A stretch of DNA of 64,000 nucleotides from contig CAKAKS010000039.1 of assembly GCA_916700875.1 (NCBI GenBank), positions 11,697,044 through 11,761,043 of the forward strand. The letters are read 5' to 3'. Positions within the stretch are counted from its first letter, which is position 1, and each line of letters starts with the position of its first letter. This document shows, in pieces, positions 1 to 10,198 of the stretch. Under the pieces are notes generated by a model. That model ran no database searches. It was not told where the DNA came from and saw only the letters and a program-made list of their open reading frames with translations. The stretch is from Sebastes aleutianus (taxonomy: Eukaryota; Chordata; Actinopteri; Perciformes; Sebastidae). Both the position numbers and the translations under genes were made by a program.

Positions 1-171
1 GGTGCTCTTTGGGTGGACTCGGACTGACTGAACGTTTTGGGTATGATTTCTGTTTTTCAAATACTATGGTCTTTTATTAAAGATCTTTAAATAATTGCAG
101 AGTTGTAATTCTCACCCATAAAGTAGACTAGTATGACACCCTGCCTTTATTTGACACAACATGCTTTTGTA
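1..171. other. Upstream flank of a TRIM cassette that lies left of the window
   Basis: Starts with the GGTGCTCTTTGGG flank that opens every cassette in the array, so the window edge falls on a cassette boundary. No coding potential seen. Confidence 0.7.
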
Positions 172-859
172 TTAACCCTCTGAGACCCGACCAACTTTAC
201 TGTCTTTCAGTTTTAAAGCTAGAGTGAAGATACTGGTATCATATGAAACTATAAAACCTAATGAATCCATCGGTACCAACCATGTCATACTAGCTTGTTA
301 TGAAGGAGGATAAATAACGCTCCAAACTTACGCTAAAGTTTGGCGAGGAAAAACTGTCATGGCCATTTTCTAAGGGGTCAGTTGACCTCTGACCTCCAGA
401 TATGTGAATGAAAATGGGTTCTATGGGTACCCACGAGTCTCCCCTCTACAGACATGCCCACTTTATGATAATCACATGCAGGTCGGGGCAAGTCACAGTC
501 AAGTCAGCACACTGACACACTGACAGCTGTTGTTGCCTGTTGGGTTGCAGTTTGTCATGTTATGATTTGAGCATATTTTTTATGCTAAATGCAGTACCTG
601 TGAGGGTTTCTGGACAATATTTGTCATTGTTTTGTGTTATTAATTGATTTAAAATAATAAATATATTCATACATTTGCATAAAGCAGCATATTTGTCCAC
701 TCCCATGTTGATAAGAGTATTAAATACTTGACAAATCTCCCTTTAAGGTACATTTTGAACACATTAATGAATGTGTGATTAATTTGAAATTAATCATCAT
801 TAACTATGGACAATCATGCGATTAATCGTGATAAAACATTTTAATTGATTGACTGCCCT
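172..859. repeat. Dispersed repeat R, copy 1 of 13
   Basis: Begins TTAACCCTCTGAGACCCG and ends near GATTGACTGCCCT, about 0.69 kb, with ATTAATCG palindromic motifs at its right end. I recognise the sequence type as a very common interspersed repeat of percomorph fishes but cannot name its class. It has no long open frame. It is present once in every cassette of the window, always in the same orientation, so these copies spread by cassette duplication rather than by transposition. Confidence 0.6.
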
Positions 860-1502
860 ACTACAAATAATAATCAGCATAATAATAAACTTTAATTCTA
901 ATTTGTTGATGAACAGTTTGACTGGGATTTTGTTTGTTTTCTTTTCAGTACTTAGAGACGATAAAAAGGAGTGGAGTGATGTGACAAAATTATGTGAACA
1001 CCTTCCAGGAGAATATAAAACATGTGAAAAAATATCCGGAAAAAATGTCTGAAAAATTATTGGTAAAATATGTGAAAAACAACATTGAGATTTATCAGAA
1101 AAATGTCTGAAAAATATGTGTAAAATATTTGAAAACTAAACTAGATAACATCTATTAGTAAAGAGAACTGTCTACCATTCATACATACAGAAAATTAGTA
1201 GTAAAATATGTGAACTAATATCAGAAAAAAATGTCTGAAAGGTTATTAGTAAAATATGTGAAAAATGTCTGATAAAAATGTATAAAATAAGTGAAAACTA
1301 AAGTAAATAACATGTATTAGTAAAGAGGACGGTGTACCATTCAGATATATAGAGTCGTCCTCTCACACATCTGACTGCAGCAGATTACTGACAGCAAGTT
1401 TCCCCGACTGTGCGAATGAAGCCTGATGCATAAAGCAATATTTACTAAACCTTTGACTCTGACAGGTAGTTTTACTGAGGACTAGAACAGAAACTCTTCA
1501 GC

Positions 1503-1546
<44 letters not shown>

Positions 1547-1843
1547 TATATTACATTTTAAAATTACAACCTCAGATCAAAAACAAAAGCACCACCAGTT
1601 TCTGCTTCACGAGTCACTTTAATTTTCCAGTTGAAGCTTTAATCTCATTTATAATGATGAATTACAGTGAACACATGATGTGAAATAAAATCTTTTTAAC
1701 ACTTTACATGAATAAACAAATCAATGTTTGAACCTGCAGTTCAAATACACAGAAACTTCACATTAAAGATATAATCAATAATCAATAATCTTGCTCTCTG
1801 AAGCTCTGTACGCCGCTGTTTCCTGTTAAAGGCAGTGGTGTTG
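860..1843. other. AT-rich spacer 3' of TRIM gene T1
   Basis: No gene seen. Holds a run of degenerate motifs built on ATTAGTAAAATATGTGAA and TCTGAAAAA (about 1030-1340), an (AT)n tract at about 1506-1543, and the presumed 3' UTR of the minus-strand TRIM gene. An ATTAAA on the minus strand (1618-1623) is a possible polyadenylation signal. A plus-strand exon-like segment behind a pyrimidine-rich AG lies at about 949-1040 (see findings). Confidence 0.5.
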
Positions 1844-1872
1844 GTCATCATCATCATCATCATCACCACCAC

Positions 1873-1922
<50 letters not shown>

Positions 1923-1965
1923 CCATCACCATCATCATCATCATCATCATCATCATCATAATCAT
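1844..1965. repeat. (ATC)n microsatellite abutting the T1 stop codon
   Basis: About 120 bp of ATC with scattered ACC interruptions, reading (GAT)n on the TRIM strand. It starts directly after the TAG stop of the gene, so it forms the first part of the 3' UTR. Confidence 0.95.
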
Positions 1966-3360
1966 CTATTTCTGTTGTCCTACAGTCACAGAGACCTTTA
2001 CTGGTAAAACCTTCAGCGGGGGAATCCCAGTATTAATGTATGGAAACATCCTCTCAGTGAAAGTGTGTGTGTAGGTGTGTATGTGTTTGTTAGTATCAGG
2101 ATCAGAGAACGACAGCTTTCCTTTGTTCCAGTCCAGATTCACTCTGATCCTCTGGAGCTTCTTCTGGACTACGAGAACAGTGAATAGACCTGGCGGGGAG
2201 AATGCTATGTATTTACCAGTAAAGAACCATATTGTCCATAATCCAGACCGTATGTCTCCCTTCCTCTGGACAGACTCTGCTAACACACCCACTGACCAGT
2301 ATGTACTGTCTCCAACCTGGACGTCCCAGCTGTGAGTCCCCGAGTTAAAGCCCTCAGAGCCCAGGACAGAGTGGTAGTAACCATCAAACCTCTCTGGATT
2401 ATCAGGAAGCTGCTGTTTCTCTCCTAGTCTCACACTGGTCAGATCTTCAGACAGGATGAGTTCTGGATGAGCAGTGTTTGGGTCCAGAATCACAGGAGTG
2501 TAGGAGACCATGTACTTCATCTTGTTCCAGATGTTGAAGGTCAGGTTGCCCAGGTGTTTGGCCTGGTCTATCAGAGCTCCTGAGAGCAGCTGTGGATCCT
2601 CCAGCAGTGGGCGCTGCTGGACTCTTTCCACTGCAGCCTTGTAGTTGAGCAGGAATGAGACGTCTTCAGCTCTCAGCTCGTCCTCTGTGGCTCTGACTGT
2701 GTCTGAAAGAGCTGCTATCTCTCTGCTCACAGCTTCCATCTTCTCCTTCATCATCTGACTCTTCTGCTCCTCTTCCTCCCTCAGTGCAGCCATCCTGGCC
2801 TCCTCTTCCTCTTCTAGAAACTGGTGAAGCTTCTTAAACTGCTCCTTAATCTGCCTCTCTGTGTGTCGGGCCTGGACCTTCATGTGTTCTGCTGTTTGAT
2901 CAAACTTCACTTTAACTTCTTCAAAAACCTTTAACTTCTCCTTTAAGGGCTCCAGAGTTTCCTGAAGTTCCTTCCTGTGTTGTCGTGCAGCTTCATCGAT
3001 GGGTCTGATTATGTGGTTGGAGTGTTTTTCTGAATCTCTGCAGACGAGACACACCGGCTGCTGATGGTCCAGACAGAAGAGTTTGAGTTTCTCAGAGTGC
3101 AGACTGCAGAGAGCCTCTGAAGATCTCTGATCTCTCTCCTGTAAGAAACTCTCACACAGGTTCTTTAAAGCCAAGTTAGGAGGTAGTTTATCCTTTGAAT
3201 GTCGTCTCTTACAAAGTGGACACTCTTGGACGTGTTTCTCTGTCCACCAGCTCTGCAGACAGACTTTACAGAAGCTGTGGCTACATGACAGCATGACAGG
3301 ATCTTTAAAGACGTCGTGGCAGACAGAACAGCAGAAATCGTCCTCTAATCTGGAAGCCAT
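1966..3360 (-). CDS. TRIM35/A33-like E3 ubiquitin ligase, gene T1
   Basis: Intact single-exon gene, 464 residues, class IV TRIM layout. The RING (residues 11-50) has all C3HC4 zinc ligands: C11, C14, C26, H28, C31, C34, C47, C50. B-box2 (85-116) has C85, H88, C96, H99, C104, C107, H113 and H116. A Glu/Lys-rich coiled coil runs about 120-240, the PRY starts near VILDPNTA (about 292) and the SPRY runs to the end with WDVQVGD and GVLAES. The family transfers ubiquitin through the RING, dimerises through the coiled coil and binds a target through PRY-SPRY, often in antiviral defence; the target here is unknown. The start is firm: a TAA in frame touches the ATG. T1 differs from its relatives in the SPRY (GLWTIWFFTGKYIAF, PYINTGIPP) and has the array's only good IRF-like site upstream. 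Confidence 0.92.
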   Translation of the reverse strand: MASRLEDDFCCSVCHDVFKDPVMLSCSHSFCKVCLQSWWTEKHVQECPLCKRRHSKDKLPPNLALKNLCESFLQERDQRSSEALCSLHSEKLKLFCLDHQQPVCLVCRDSEKHSNHIIRPIDEAARQHRKELQETLEPLKEKLKVFEEVKVKFDQTAEHMKVQARHTERQIKEQFKKLHQFLEEEEEARMAALREEEEQKSQMMKEKMEAVSREIAALSDTVRATEDELRAEDVSFLLNYKAAVERVQQRPLLEDPQLLSGALIDQAKHLGNLTFNIWNKMKYMVSYTPVILDPNTAHPELILSEDLTSVRLGEKQQLPDNPERFDGYYHSVLGSEGFNSGTHSWDVQVGDSTYWSVGVLAESVQRKGDIRSGLWTIWFFTGKYIAFSPPGLFTVLVVQKKLQRIRVNLDWNKGKLSFSDPDTNKHIHTYTHTFTERMFPYINTGIPPLKVLPVKVSVTVGQQK

Positions 3361-3953
3361 TTAGTCTCTGAGTGAAGCTGAAAACACAGCAGGCAGACGG
3401 CTCAGTCACTCCCTGTTCCCTGAAAGTTACTTTCACTTTAAGTCTTTGTTCTTGTAAATCTCTGGTTCAGTTTGTGGATTCAGCAGCTGGTTGAAGTGGT
3501 AGTATTCCAGTATTCCCAGTATTCCCTCCTGTAGATGTCCTCTCTCAGTGGAAGTGGTGGTTTTGGTCTGAAGGTGAATCTTATCGGCCGTCTCTCAGTG
3601 TGTGTGTGTGTGTGACGTCTCAGTGAGGCAGAATAACAACCTGTTTCCTGGTTTGTCTCAGGTATATTAAATGAAGCCCTTTAACCCCGTGGAGTTATGA
3701 CTCATGCTCAGTGTGACTGAAGCTGTGATGTTGGAGGGTTACAGCAGAGGGCGCTAGAAATAAAGGGATGGTTCCCACTCAGGTGCTCTTTGGGTGGACT
3801 CAGACTGACTGAACGTTTTGGGTATGATTTCTATTTTTTCAAATACTATGGTCTTTTATTAAAGATCTTTAAATAATTGCAGAGTTGTAATTCTCACCCA
3901 TAAAGTAGGCTAGTATGACACCCTGCCTTTATTTGACACAACATGCTTTTGTA
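3361..3953 (-). promoter_or_regulatory. Upstream region of T1 and cassette boundary
   Basis: Presumed promoter and 5' UTR. On the gene strand an IRF-type motif AAGTGAAAGT lies about 70-80 bp before the ATG (3429-3442); the other cassettes lack it because the bases CACTTTAA are missing there. Further up are tandem TATTCC-type 10-bp motifs (about 3505-3530) and a short (TG)n at about 3598-3614. The next cassette opens at 3782. No TATA box could be placed with confidence. Confidence 0.4.
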
Positions 3954-4593
3954 TTAACCCTCTGAGACCCGACCAACTTTACTGTCTTTCAGTTTTAAAG
4001 CTAGAGTGAATATACTGGTATCATATGAAATTATAAAACCTAATGAATCCATCGGTACCAACCATGTCATACTAGCTTGTCATGAAGGAGGATAAATAAC
4101 GCTCCAAACTTACGCTAAAGTTTGGCGAGGAAAAACTGTCATGTCCATTTTCAAAGTGGTCCCTTGACCTCTGATCTCCAGATGTGTGAATTAAAATGGG
4201 TTCTATGGGTACCCACGAGTCTCCCCTTTACAGACATGCCCACTTTATGATAATCACATGCAGTTTGGGGCAAGTCACAGTCAATTTAGCACACTGACAC
4301 ACTGACAGCTGTTGTTGCCTGTTGGGCTGCAGTTTGCCATGTTATGATTTTAGCTTTTTTTTATGCTAAATGCAGTACCTGTGAGGGTTTCTGGACAATA
4401 TTTGTCATTGTTTTGTGTTAATTGATTTAAAATAATAAATATATTTATACATTTGCATAAAGCAGCATATTTGCCCACTCCCATGTTGATAAGAGTATTA
4501 AATACTTGACAAATCTCCCTTTAAGGTACATTTTGAACAGATAAAAAACTTTCCATTAATCGAGATTAATTATTTTAATTGATTGACAGCTCT
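3954..4593. repeat. Dispersed repeat R, copy 2
   Basis: Same repeat as at 172-859. This copy belongs to the D-cassette form: it lacks about 50 bp near the right end and finishes GATTGACAGC. Confidence 0.6.
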
Positions 4594-5141
4594 AATATAT
4601 ATACTGTATTCACATACATACATACTGTATAACATAACACTGGGAGATGGGTAATTTTCAATAAGGAGTACTTTTAGTTTTGATACTCTAAAGTACATTT
4701 TGATACAAATACTTATGTAGCCTACTTGAATACGATTTTGAATGCAGCACTTTTACTTGTAATGGACTATATTTATACTGTGGTATTACTACTTTTACTT
4801 GAGGAAAATATCTCACAAAAGTTATTGTAAACAAGTCTCGGTAAAAGAAAAGTTACACAATGTGGTCTTATTCAACTGATACTGGATTTATTGGTTTAAA
4901 TGGTGAGATGAGCGAGAGCAGGCCAGAGCCAATCACAGTGAAGCAACCAGAGCAGGAAACTACCAACTACACTGGATCCATACTGGTGTTTTAACGGGTA
5001 AAACAACACTGTAGTTCTGCATAGATCAGTGATGTCACAGCAGGTGTTGAAATTAAAGGTGCACCATGGAGTTTTGTTGTAAACAAATGTTTACGTTTAG
5101 TGTTATCACCAAAACACTGGAGTGCATGTCCTTTGTGCTGA
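4594..5141. repeat. Remnant of a common teleost dispersed repeat, D cassette 1
   Basis: Contains GTACTTTTAGTTTTGATACT and TTTTACTTGTAATGGACTAT, which resemble the abundant fish repeat rich in ACTTTTACTT motifs. The rest (about 4810-5141) is unclassified and has no gene. The same block is present in all four D cassettes. Confidence 0.45.
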
Positions 5142-5292
5142 TTTAAAGTATTTTAAATCCTGCATTGTTTACCATCTTCTTCTTCCCTGTCTTTTTTGGT
5201 GCATTGCTGCATATCTTGGCGTGTAACGGCCACCTGTAGATCAGCACGAGATAAAGAAAACATGGACCCACAGCTCCATGAGGAGGTTTAAA
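5142..5292. repeat. Direct repeat X, left copy
   Basis: A 151-bp block that begins and ends with TTTAAA. It occurs a second time at 6809-6959, with a 1.5-kb element between the copies. The other three D cassettes have it only once. Confidence 0.85.
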
Positions 5293-5867
5293 GGTCTCAT
5301 ATTATGCTCATTTCCAGGTTCATAGATGTATTTTAATGTTGCACTAGAACATTTTTACATGCAATGTTCAAAAAACCCTTTATTCTTCTCATACTGCAGC
5401 CTGAGTCTGCCTGCCTCAGAGCCTAATTCAGCCTCTGTCTGAAAACCCCTGATTCACAGCCTGTCTCCTCCCACTCTGCTCTGATTGGTCAGCGTTTTCT
5501 GTCAATCAAACGTCCTCAACAACACAGCGTCACTATCTCCCCCTCCCTCCCGGAGAAGCTCTGGAGAGAGAGGAGCTAGAATAAAGTTTATAAACCACTT
5601 TAAAGTTTATAAACCAGAAACTTCACCCAGCGCACGTTACCGGAGGAATCTGATCAGAAATCGGCGACACATGATGAACATCTGCGGTCCAGATTCCAGG
5701 TTTTCCTGACGGTTTCTCTCAGGTAAATAATGCTATTTATATCTCTGTTAGTTAACTCAGTGTTTACCTCATGCATCAACTCTGTAAACCGTAAACATAC
5801 ACTCTGTTTTACGTTTGACTTTACAGATCCATCTGTGAGAAATGACCGACAGAATCATCCCAGAGGA

Positions 5868-5932
5868 GAGCAGACAGCTGAGAGCAGACAGCTGAGAGCA
5901 GACAGCTGAGAGCAGACAGCTGAGAGCAGATG
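5868..5932. repeat. 14-bp tandem repeat (AGAGCAGACAGCTG)n
   Basis: Just over four near-perfect copies in a row inside the 1.5-kb element. Confidence 0.85.
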
Positions 5933-5942
5933 GGAGATACAG

Positions 5943-5984
5943 AGCTAACCCGTTAGCATGTAGCTACATGCTAACGGGTTAGCT
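5943..5984. repeat. 42-bp perfect palindrome
   Basis: The left arm starts AGCTAACCCGTTAGC and is followed directly by its exact reverse complement with no loop. It would form a cruciform or a tight hairpin. It lies inside the 1.5-kb element. Confidence 0.9.
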
Positions 5985-6808
5985 ACATGCTACCGCTATG
6001 AGACGGTGTGTAAACACAGCGAACATCAGGGTGGAAAATAGAAGATGTGAAACAGTAGTCAGTTCATTATTTCTGCTAAAAGATAAATGTATGGAAGATC
6101 AGAGTAATGGTATATTATTTACAGTAGGAGCTGTCTCTGTGTTACCATGACTACAGACCACCGGAGCTTAGCTTATCATAGTTTACCAGAGCTGAAGACT
6201 TTCTCCTGTACCATGTTAACATAACTAACTAACAGGTGAGATGATTACAAATGCTGTGAATAATTAATATTGTCATCTGTCTACTCAAATAAAGTTTGAC
6301 TGTGAAACAGAAATGTGTTGTGTTGCTTACAAGTCACTATTTACTACCTGTACTCTGCTACATGCATGACATCAAATATATATAATATATAAATATCATC
6401 TGTTTAAACAGTGTAATTACATAAAGCCTTTGTGAAAGAACATGTTATATTTAGATGATGGGAGTACATGAAGACGGTTCTGCTGGTTCTTGCAGACTAA
6501 CAGTAGGAGCTACTTTGCTCAAGTTCGGTTGAGGAGGAGAGACAGTGACGCGCTGTGGGGCGGGGTCAGCTACTGACGGTTCTCTCTGGTTCGACCAGGA
6601 AACCCTTACATGGCTTGCATTTTTCTAATGACGTCAGAATACAAGGAAAAAAGCGAATTTTTTTTCTGCACCCATTTCCGGACAAACGGAGGAGGAGAAA
6701 AAGAGAGAGGATGGTCTTTTATGATACTATGGTGGCCTGTAGACACACTGGGGACAGATATTGATGTTTAAAAGACATGGAAAAGTGCATTTTGCATAAT
6801 AGGTGACC

Positions 6809-6959
6809 TTTAAAGTATTTTAAATCCTGCATTGTTTACTAGCTTCTTCTTCCCTGCCTTTTTTGGTGCATTGCTGCATATCTTGGCGTGTAACGGCCAC
6901 CTGTAGATCAGCACGAGATAAAGAAAACATGGACCCACAGCTCCATGAGGAGGTTTAAA
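6809..6959. repeat. Direct repeat X, right copy
   Basis: Second copy of the 151-bp block at 5142-5292, differing at a few bases (for example TTTACTAGC against TTTACCATC). Its continuation to the right matches the single copy in the other D cassettes. Confidence 0.85.
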
Positions 6960-7705
6960 ACTCCACAGGGAAATTTAAAGTTGTTTAAATTACTTTACTC
7001 CCTCAAATTATCACCTTCCCTCCGTTTGTCATCCACACTCTTTCATACTTTGATTTTAATCTTCAGGCTTGAAATCATACCAGATATAATGTTAACTCAA
7101 GGTGGACTTACTAGCTTCGTCCAGGAGCTTTCAACCACATCTCAGTGAATGGATTGTGCTCAGTTGTCATGACGTGTTTGAAGGCTTTGGAAAAAAGCTA
7201 GGAAGTGAACCGTTACAACATTTCAAAGTACAAATGATCGATTATGATTTTATATTGTTTTGTCTGCAACTTTTTATGCTACCATTTGTTAAATACAGGT
7301 TAATGAGAAATATCGATTTGGAGGAAGACATTATGCAAATTACTAAATTTAGTCGACAATTTCTCAAAAAAGTCATCTATATATCTGATTTTCATACTAA
7401 ATGTATTGATAATCCAGGGTTAAAACACCTGCTGTGATAGCACTGATTGTAACTTTAAGAGTGGATTTAACCTTTAAAACGTAGTTTCCTGCTCTGGTCA
7501 CACATCCGATTTGTGGTGTTAGATTCTGTAAAAAACAGAGAAACAAAAACTTCTTTCTTTACAAGAGAAAGCGCAGCCACCCAGCCAAAAATAATATTTA
7601 TATCTCTATGTGCTGTAAATGAGTGAATAATATTCTTTTAAACTATGTATGTTTGGAAAGCAAGAAGACTGATCTGCAGTCAGTGTTTAACCCCTCCTTT
7701 ATCGT
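6960..7705. other. 3' flank of dld fragment D1, no gene recognised
   Basis: Unclassified AT-rich sequence shared by the four D cassettes. A plus-strand open frame around 7102-7437 is not kept in the other copies because of a one-base deletion, so I do not call it a gene. Confidence 0.5.
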
Positions 7706-8089
7706 TTTATTGAGAACATTTAAATAACATCAGAGCTAAATGTGGTACAGTTGGATGCCGGTGGGTTGGATGAAGGTTTGGACGCAGACACACACACACA
7801 GCTTCCTGTTTCCTCCTCTCGTTATTTACACTGAAGGTGCGACTGCGACAGCGGCGGCGGCGGCAACAGGGGATCAGAAGTTGATGGCTTTGCCGAAGGA
7901 GGCGGCCAGGTTTGCTTCTCTGAAGGCCTCCGACACCGTCTGCAGGAGGAGGAGGAGGAGGAGGAGGATGGACAGAAGGTGGATGAAGAGAGGAAAGGAA
8001 AGGATGAAGCAACGGAAGAGTTTGAGATTTAATTTCAGTCTGGTTGTGTTTTAACTGTTAATATTTAAATTGTTGTCTGGACCGCAGAG

Positions 8090-8800
8090 GGCCAGCCCTA
8101 CAAACGCAAACGTCTGAGGGATGAAGTCACACGATTGGTCGGCCGAGTGTTGGAGTTTCCTCATTGGCCGTTGCTCTTTCAAAATGAAAAGGTGGGGAAC
8201 AATCCTTTATGCAAATGAGCCCGTCCGGCGCGACGCGTCCGGCTCACGAAACCAAGCTGTGAAACTAGGCGATCTAGTTCTAAAATGAAACCAGATTCAG
8301 CAATAGCATCGCCTCTCTCTTAAAATGTTTTCAGAAGTAGATTTTGGTGGATTGTTTGAACGGAATAACAGAAAGTTTACGAGCAGAGAGCAAAAAACCA
8401 GGGACCAATCAGGTGCATTCAACGAGAGGGCACGTCACCGCTTGAACAGCCAGTTGAGTGGAGCAGCGCGTCCTCTAGTGTCCTCACCGGACCTGGTGGA
8501 CATGTACTGCTGGATTTAACATTACAGACATGACCAACGACTATTAGTGGAACAATTTAGCCACAAATTCACAGACTGACTGAACACGGTCCAGACGTAT
8601 ACTCGGTTTGGACCCAGTCTTGATTTACCACTTTTCAGCAGATTATGAGCCTTTATGTGCCGCTCCCCTACTTATTACAGTCCTGCAAGAGCCGCAGATA
8701 CCGGATTACTTTCTTATGTCTGTCGAGATGTAATGAGAATTTCAACAAATATAACAAAAAAGTTTTTGAAGAAGATTACCAACCCTAGCTTTAAGAGCCT
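8090..8800. repeat. Probable dispersed repeat in the last dld intron, D1
   Basis: Contains ACCAGATTCAGCAATAGC and GAAGTAGATTTTGGTGGATT, stretches that I associate with dispersed teleost repeats. Class and exact ends not determined. Counterparts are in all four D cassettes. Short plus-strand frames here do not look like genes. Confidence 0.35.
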
Positions 8801-8841
8801 CTTCTACTCTCTTTGTCAGTGTGCAGCATTTCTTTCTATGT

Positions 8842-8842
<1 letters not shown>

Positions 8843-8939
<97 letters not shown>

Positions 8940-8951
8940 TTGTGTGTGTTG
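8843..8951. repeat. (GT)n microsatellite in dld intron, D1
   Basis: About 108 bp with TTTG interruptions, starting 14 bases past the splice donor of the 90-bp exon. Much longer than in the second D cassette (about 34 bp). Confidence 0.95.
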
Positions 8952-9900
8952 CAGTGGGACATACAGGATGGGCGTGGCAGACTCTGGCGATGTCCTCACA
9001 GGAAGCGCCGTACTCCATGGCCAAAGCAGCTTCATTGATCATCTCTCCTGCCCCCTGCAGGGAAACAACATGTTAATGGAACCGTCTGAATCTCTCTTCT
9101 CAAGAACACATTTTATTTTGAAGAACACATTTCATAGCAGTGCGTCTCCAGTGATGTTTATAGGTCAGCCCAACACTTCTATCCAGTGAAACATATCAGA
9201 AGATATTAAAATGATTGCCATAAAAGCTAAATCAAGTTATAGTGATTATATTGATAACATGCTACCAGTTTGCACATTATACTAACATGCTAGCAGGGCA
9301 AACGCAGTACTAATTTAGCCTGTTAGCTAACTGTGATAATTTAATGTTACACCAACCCGCTAAATGTCAGCATGTTGCTGTGCTAGCTGTGAGCATGTTA
9401 GGACGCTAAACATTCTTACATTAACAACCAATAATGTTTAAGATGCACGTTAAGACAAGTTAACATGCTAACATTTAGCTCAAAGTGAAGCTATGAGACG
9501 TCCTAAAGGGGCCACCGTACAGAGGATAAACCCTTGATTGATTTAATTAACATGACTTTTCCTCTAGCGCCACCTTCAGTACAAACATGTTCAAACCTAC
9601 TAGTGGTAAGAAACTAAGAACAGAACGTCGTCTTTCTGATTTGTTTCCAGGTGTGTAATGAGCATTATATATGTTGCACATTTTGACACGTCAAAGCAGG
9701 AAAACAGGTGTTTTAATTCATAGCATTAATGAAGGCTCTGTTCCATTTAGGTGGCAAGTTCAGAGTTTGATATTGTGCATGCTGCCTCAGTGTTCACAAG
9801 CATGAGTTCTGCCCTGAAACTTAGCTCCACGCTGTTAGCAACATGTGCTGAGTTTAGCACGGAGCTGGAAGACCCGCCTGCAGGTTCCCGGTCAACAGTA

Positions 9901-9901
<1 letters not shown>

Positions 9902-9940
<39 letters not shown>
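9902..9940. repeat. (GA)n microsatellite, D1
   Basis: About 38 bp of GA next to the left end of the MITE-like element; present with small length changes in all D cassettes. Confidence 0.95.
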
Positions 9941-9942
<2 letters not shown>

Positions 9943-9950
9943 GTGTTTAA

Positions 9951-10198
9951 GGCTGCATTCACACCAACTCAGGTGTTGCGACGAAATACAGTCCTCCCAT
10001 TCATTTGAATGTGGGTAGTGCGTTTAGGCAACCCGACGTCACACTGTGGTGGTCAATCACGTAACCGGCGATCCAGAGCTGCACAACCCAGTCGTGAGGA
10101 AACACAGACGTAAATGGCCGTGCAGTTGCTTGGCGTGAAATGGGCCATTTAAGTGACACTCCCACAACGCCGCACAACCCTGATTTGGAGTGAAACCT
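9951..10198. mobile_element. 248-bp MITE-like element M, copy 1
   Basis: The ends are imperfect inverted repeats: the left has TTCACACCAACTCAGGTGTTG and the right, reverse-complemented, TTTCACTCCAAATCAGGGTT. No coding capacity. It lies in a dld intron at the same place in all four D cassettes, so it inserted before the cassettes duplicated. Confidence 0.6.

Larger units (their letters stand above)
5288..6813. mobile_element. 1.5-kb element with short terminal inverted repeats, only in D cassette 1
   Basis: The left end TTAAAGGTCTCATATTATGC matches the reverse complement of the right end, TTAAAGGTCACCTATTATGC, at 17 of 20 positions. The interior has no transposase-like frame, so it would be non-autonomous. 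It holds a 14-bp tandem repeat and a 42-bp perfect palindrome. The left end resembles a frequent percomorph repeat. It sits between two copies of block X rather than between a short target-site duplication. Superfamily not assigned; TTAA at the ends would fit a piggyBac-like family but this is a guess. Confidence 0.6.

Noticed and set aside
860..1340. Possible CRISPR-like or minisatellite array in the AT-rich spacers
   Set aside because: The repeated TATGTGAAAA motifs are degenerate and irregularly spaced with no fixed repeat or spacer length, and the setting is a vertebrate nuclear genome.
7102..7437. 111-codon plus-strand frame ending NPGLKHLL
   Set aside because: Broken by a base deletion in D cassette 2, no recognisable domain, and no start context; treated as flank sequence.
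7707..8054. Overlapping frames of 101 and 104 codons on opposite strands, repeated in all D cassettes
   Set aside because: Out-of-frame shadows of the last dld exon (7874-7939) and of the GGA-rich tract that serves as its polypyrimidine stretch.
8742..9189. Frames of alternating Val-Cys or Thr-His
   Set aside because: Produced by the (GT)n tract in a dld intron; the only real coding part is the 90-bp dld exon at 8965-9054.
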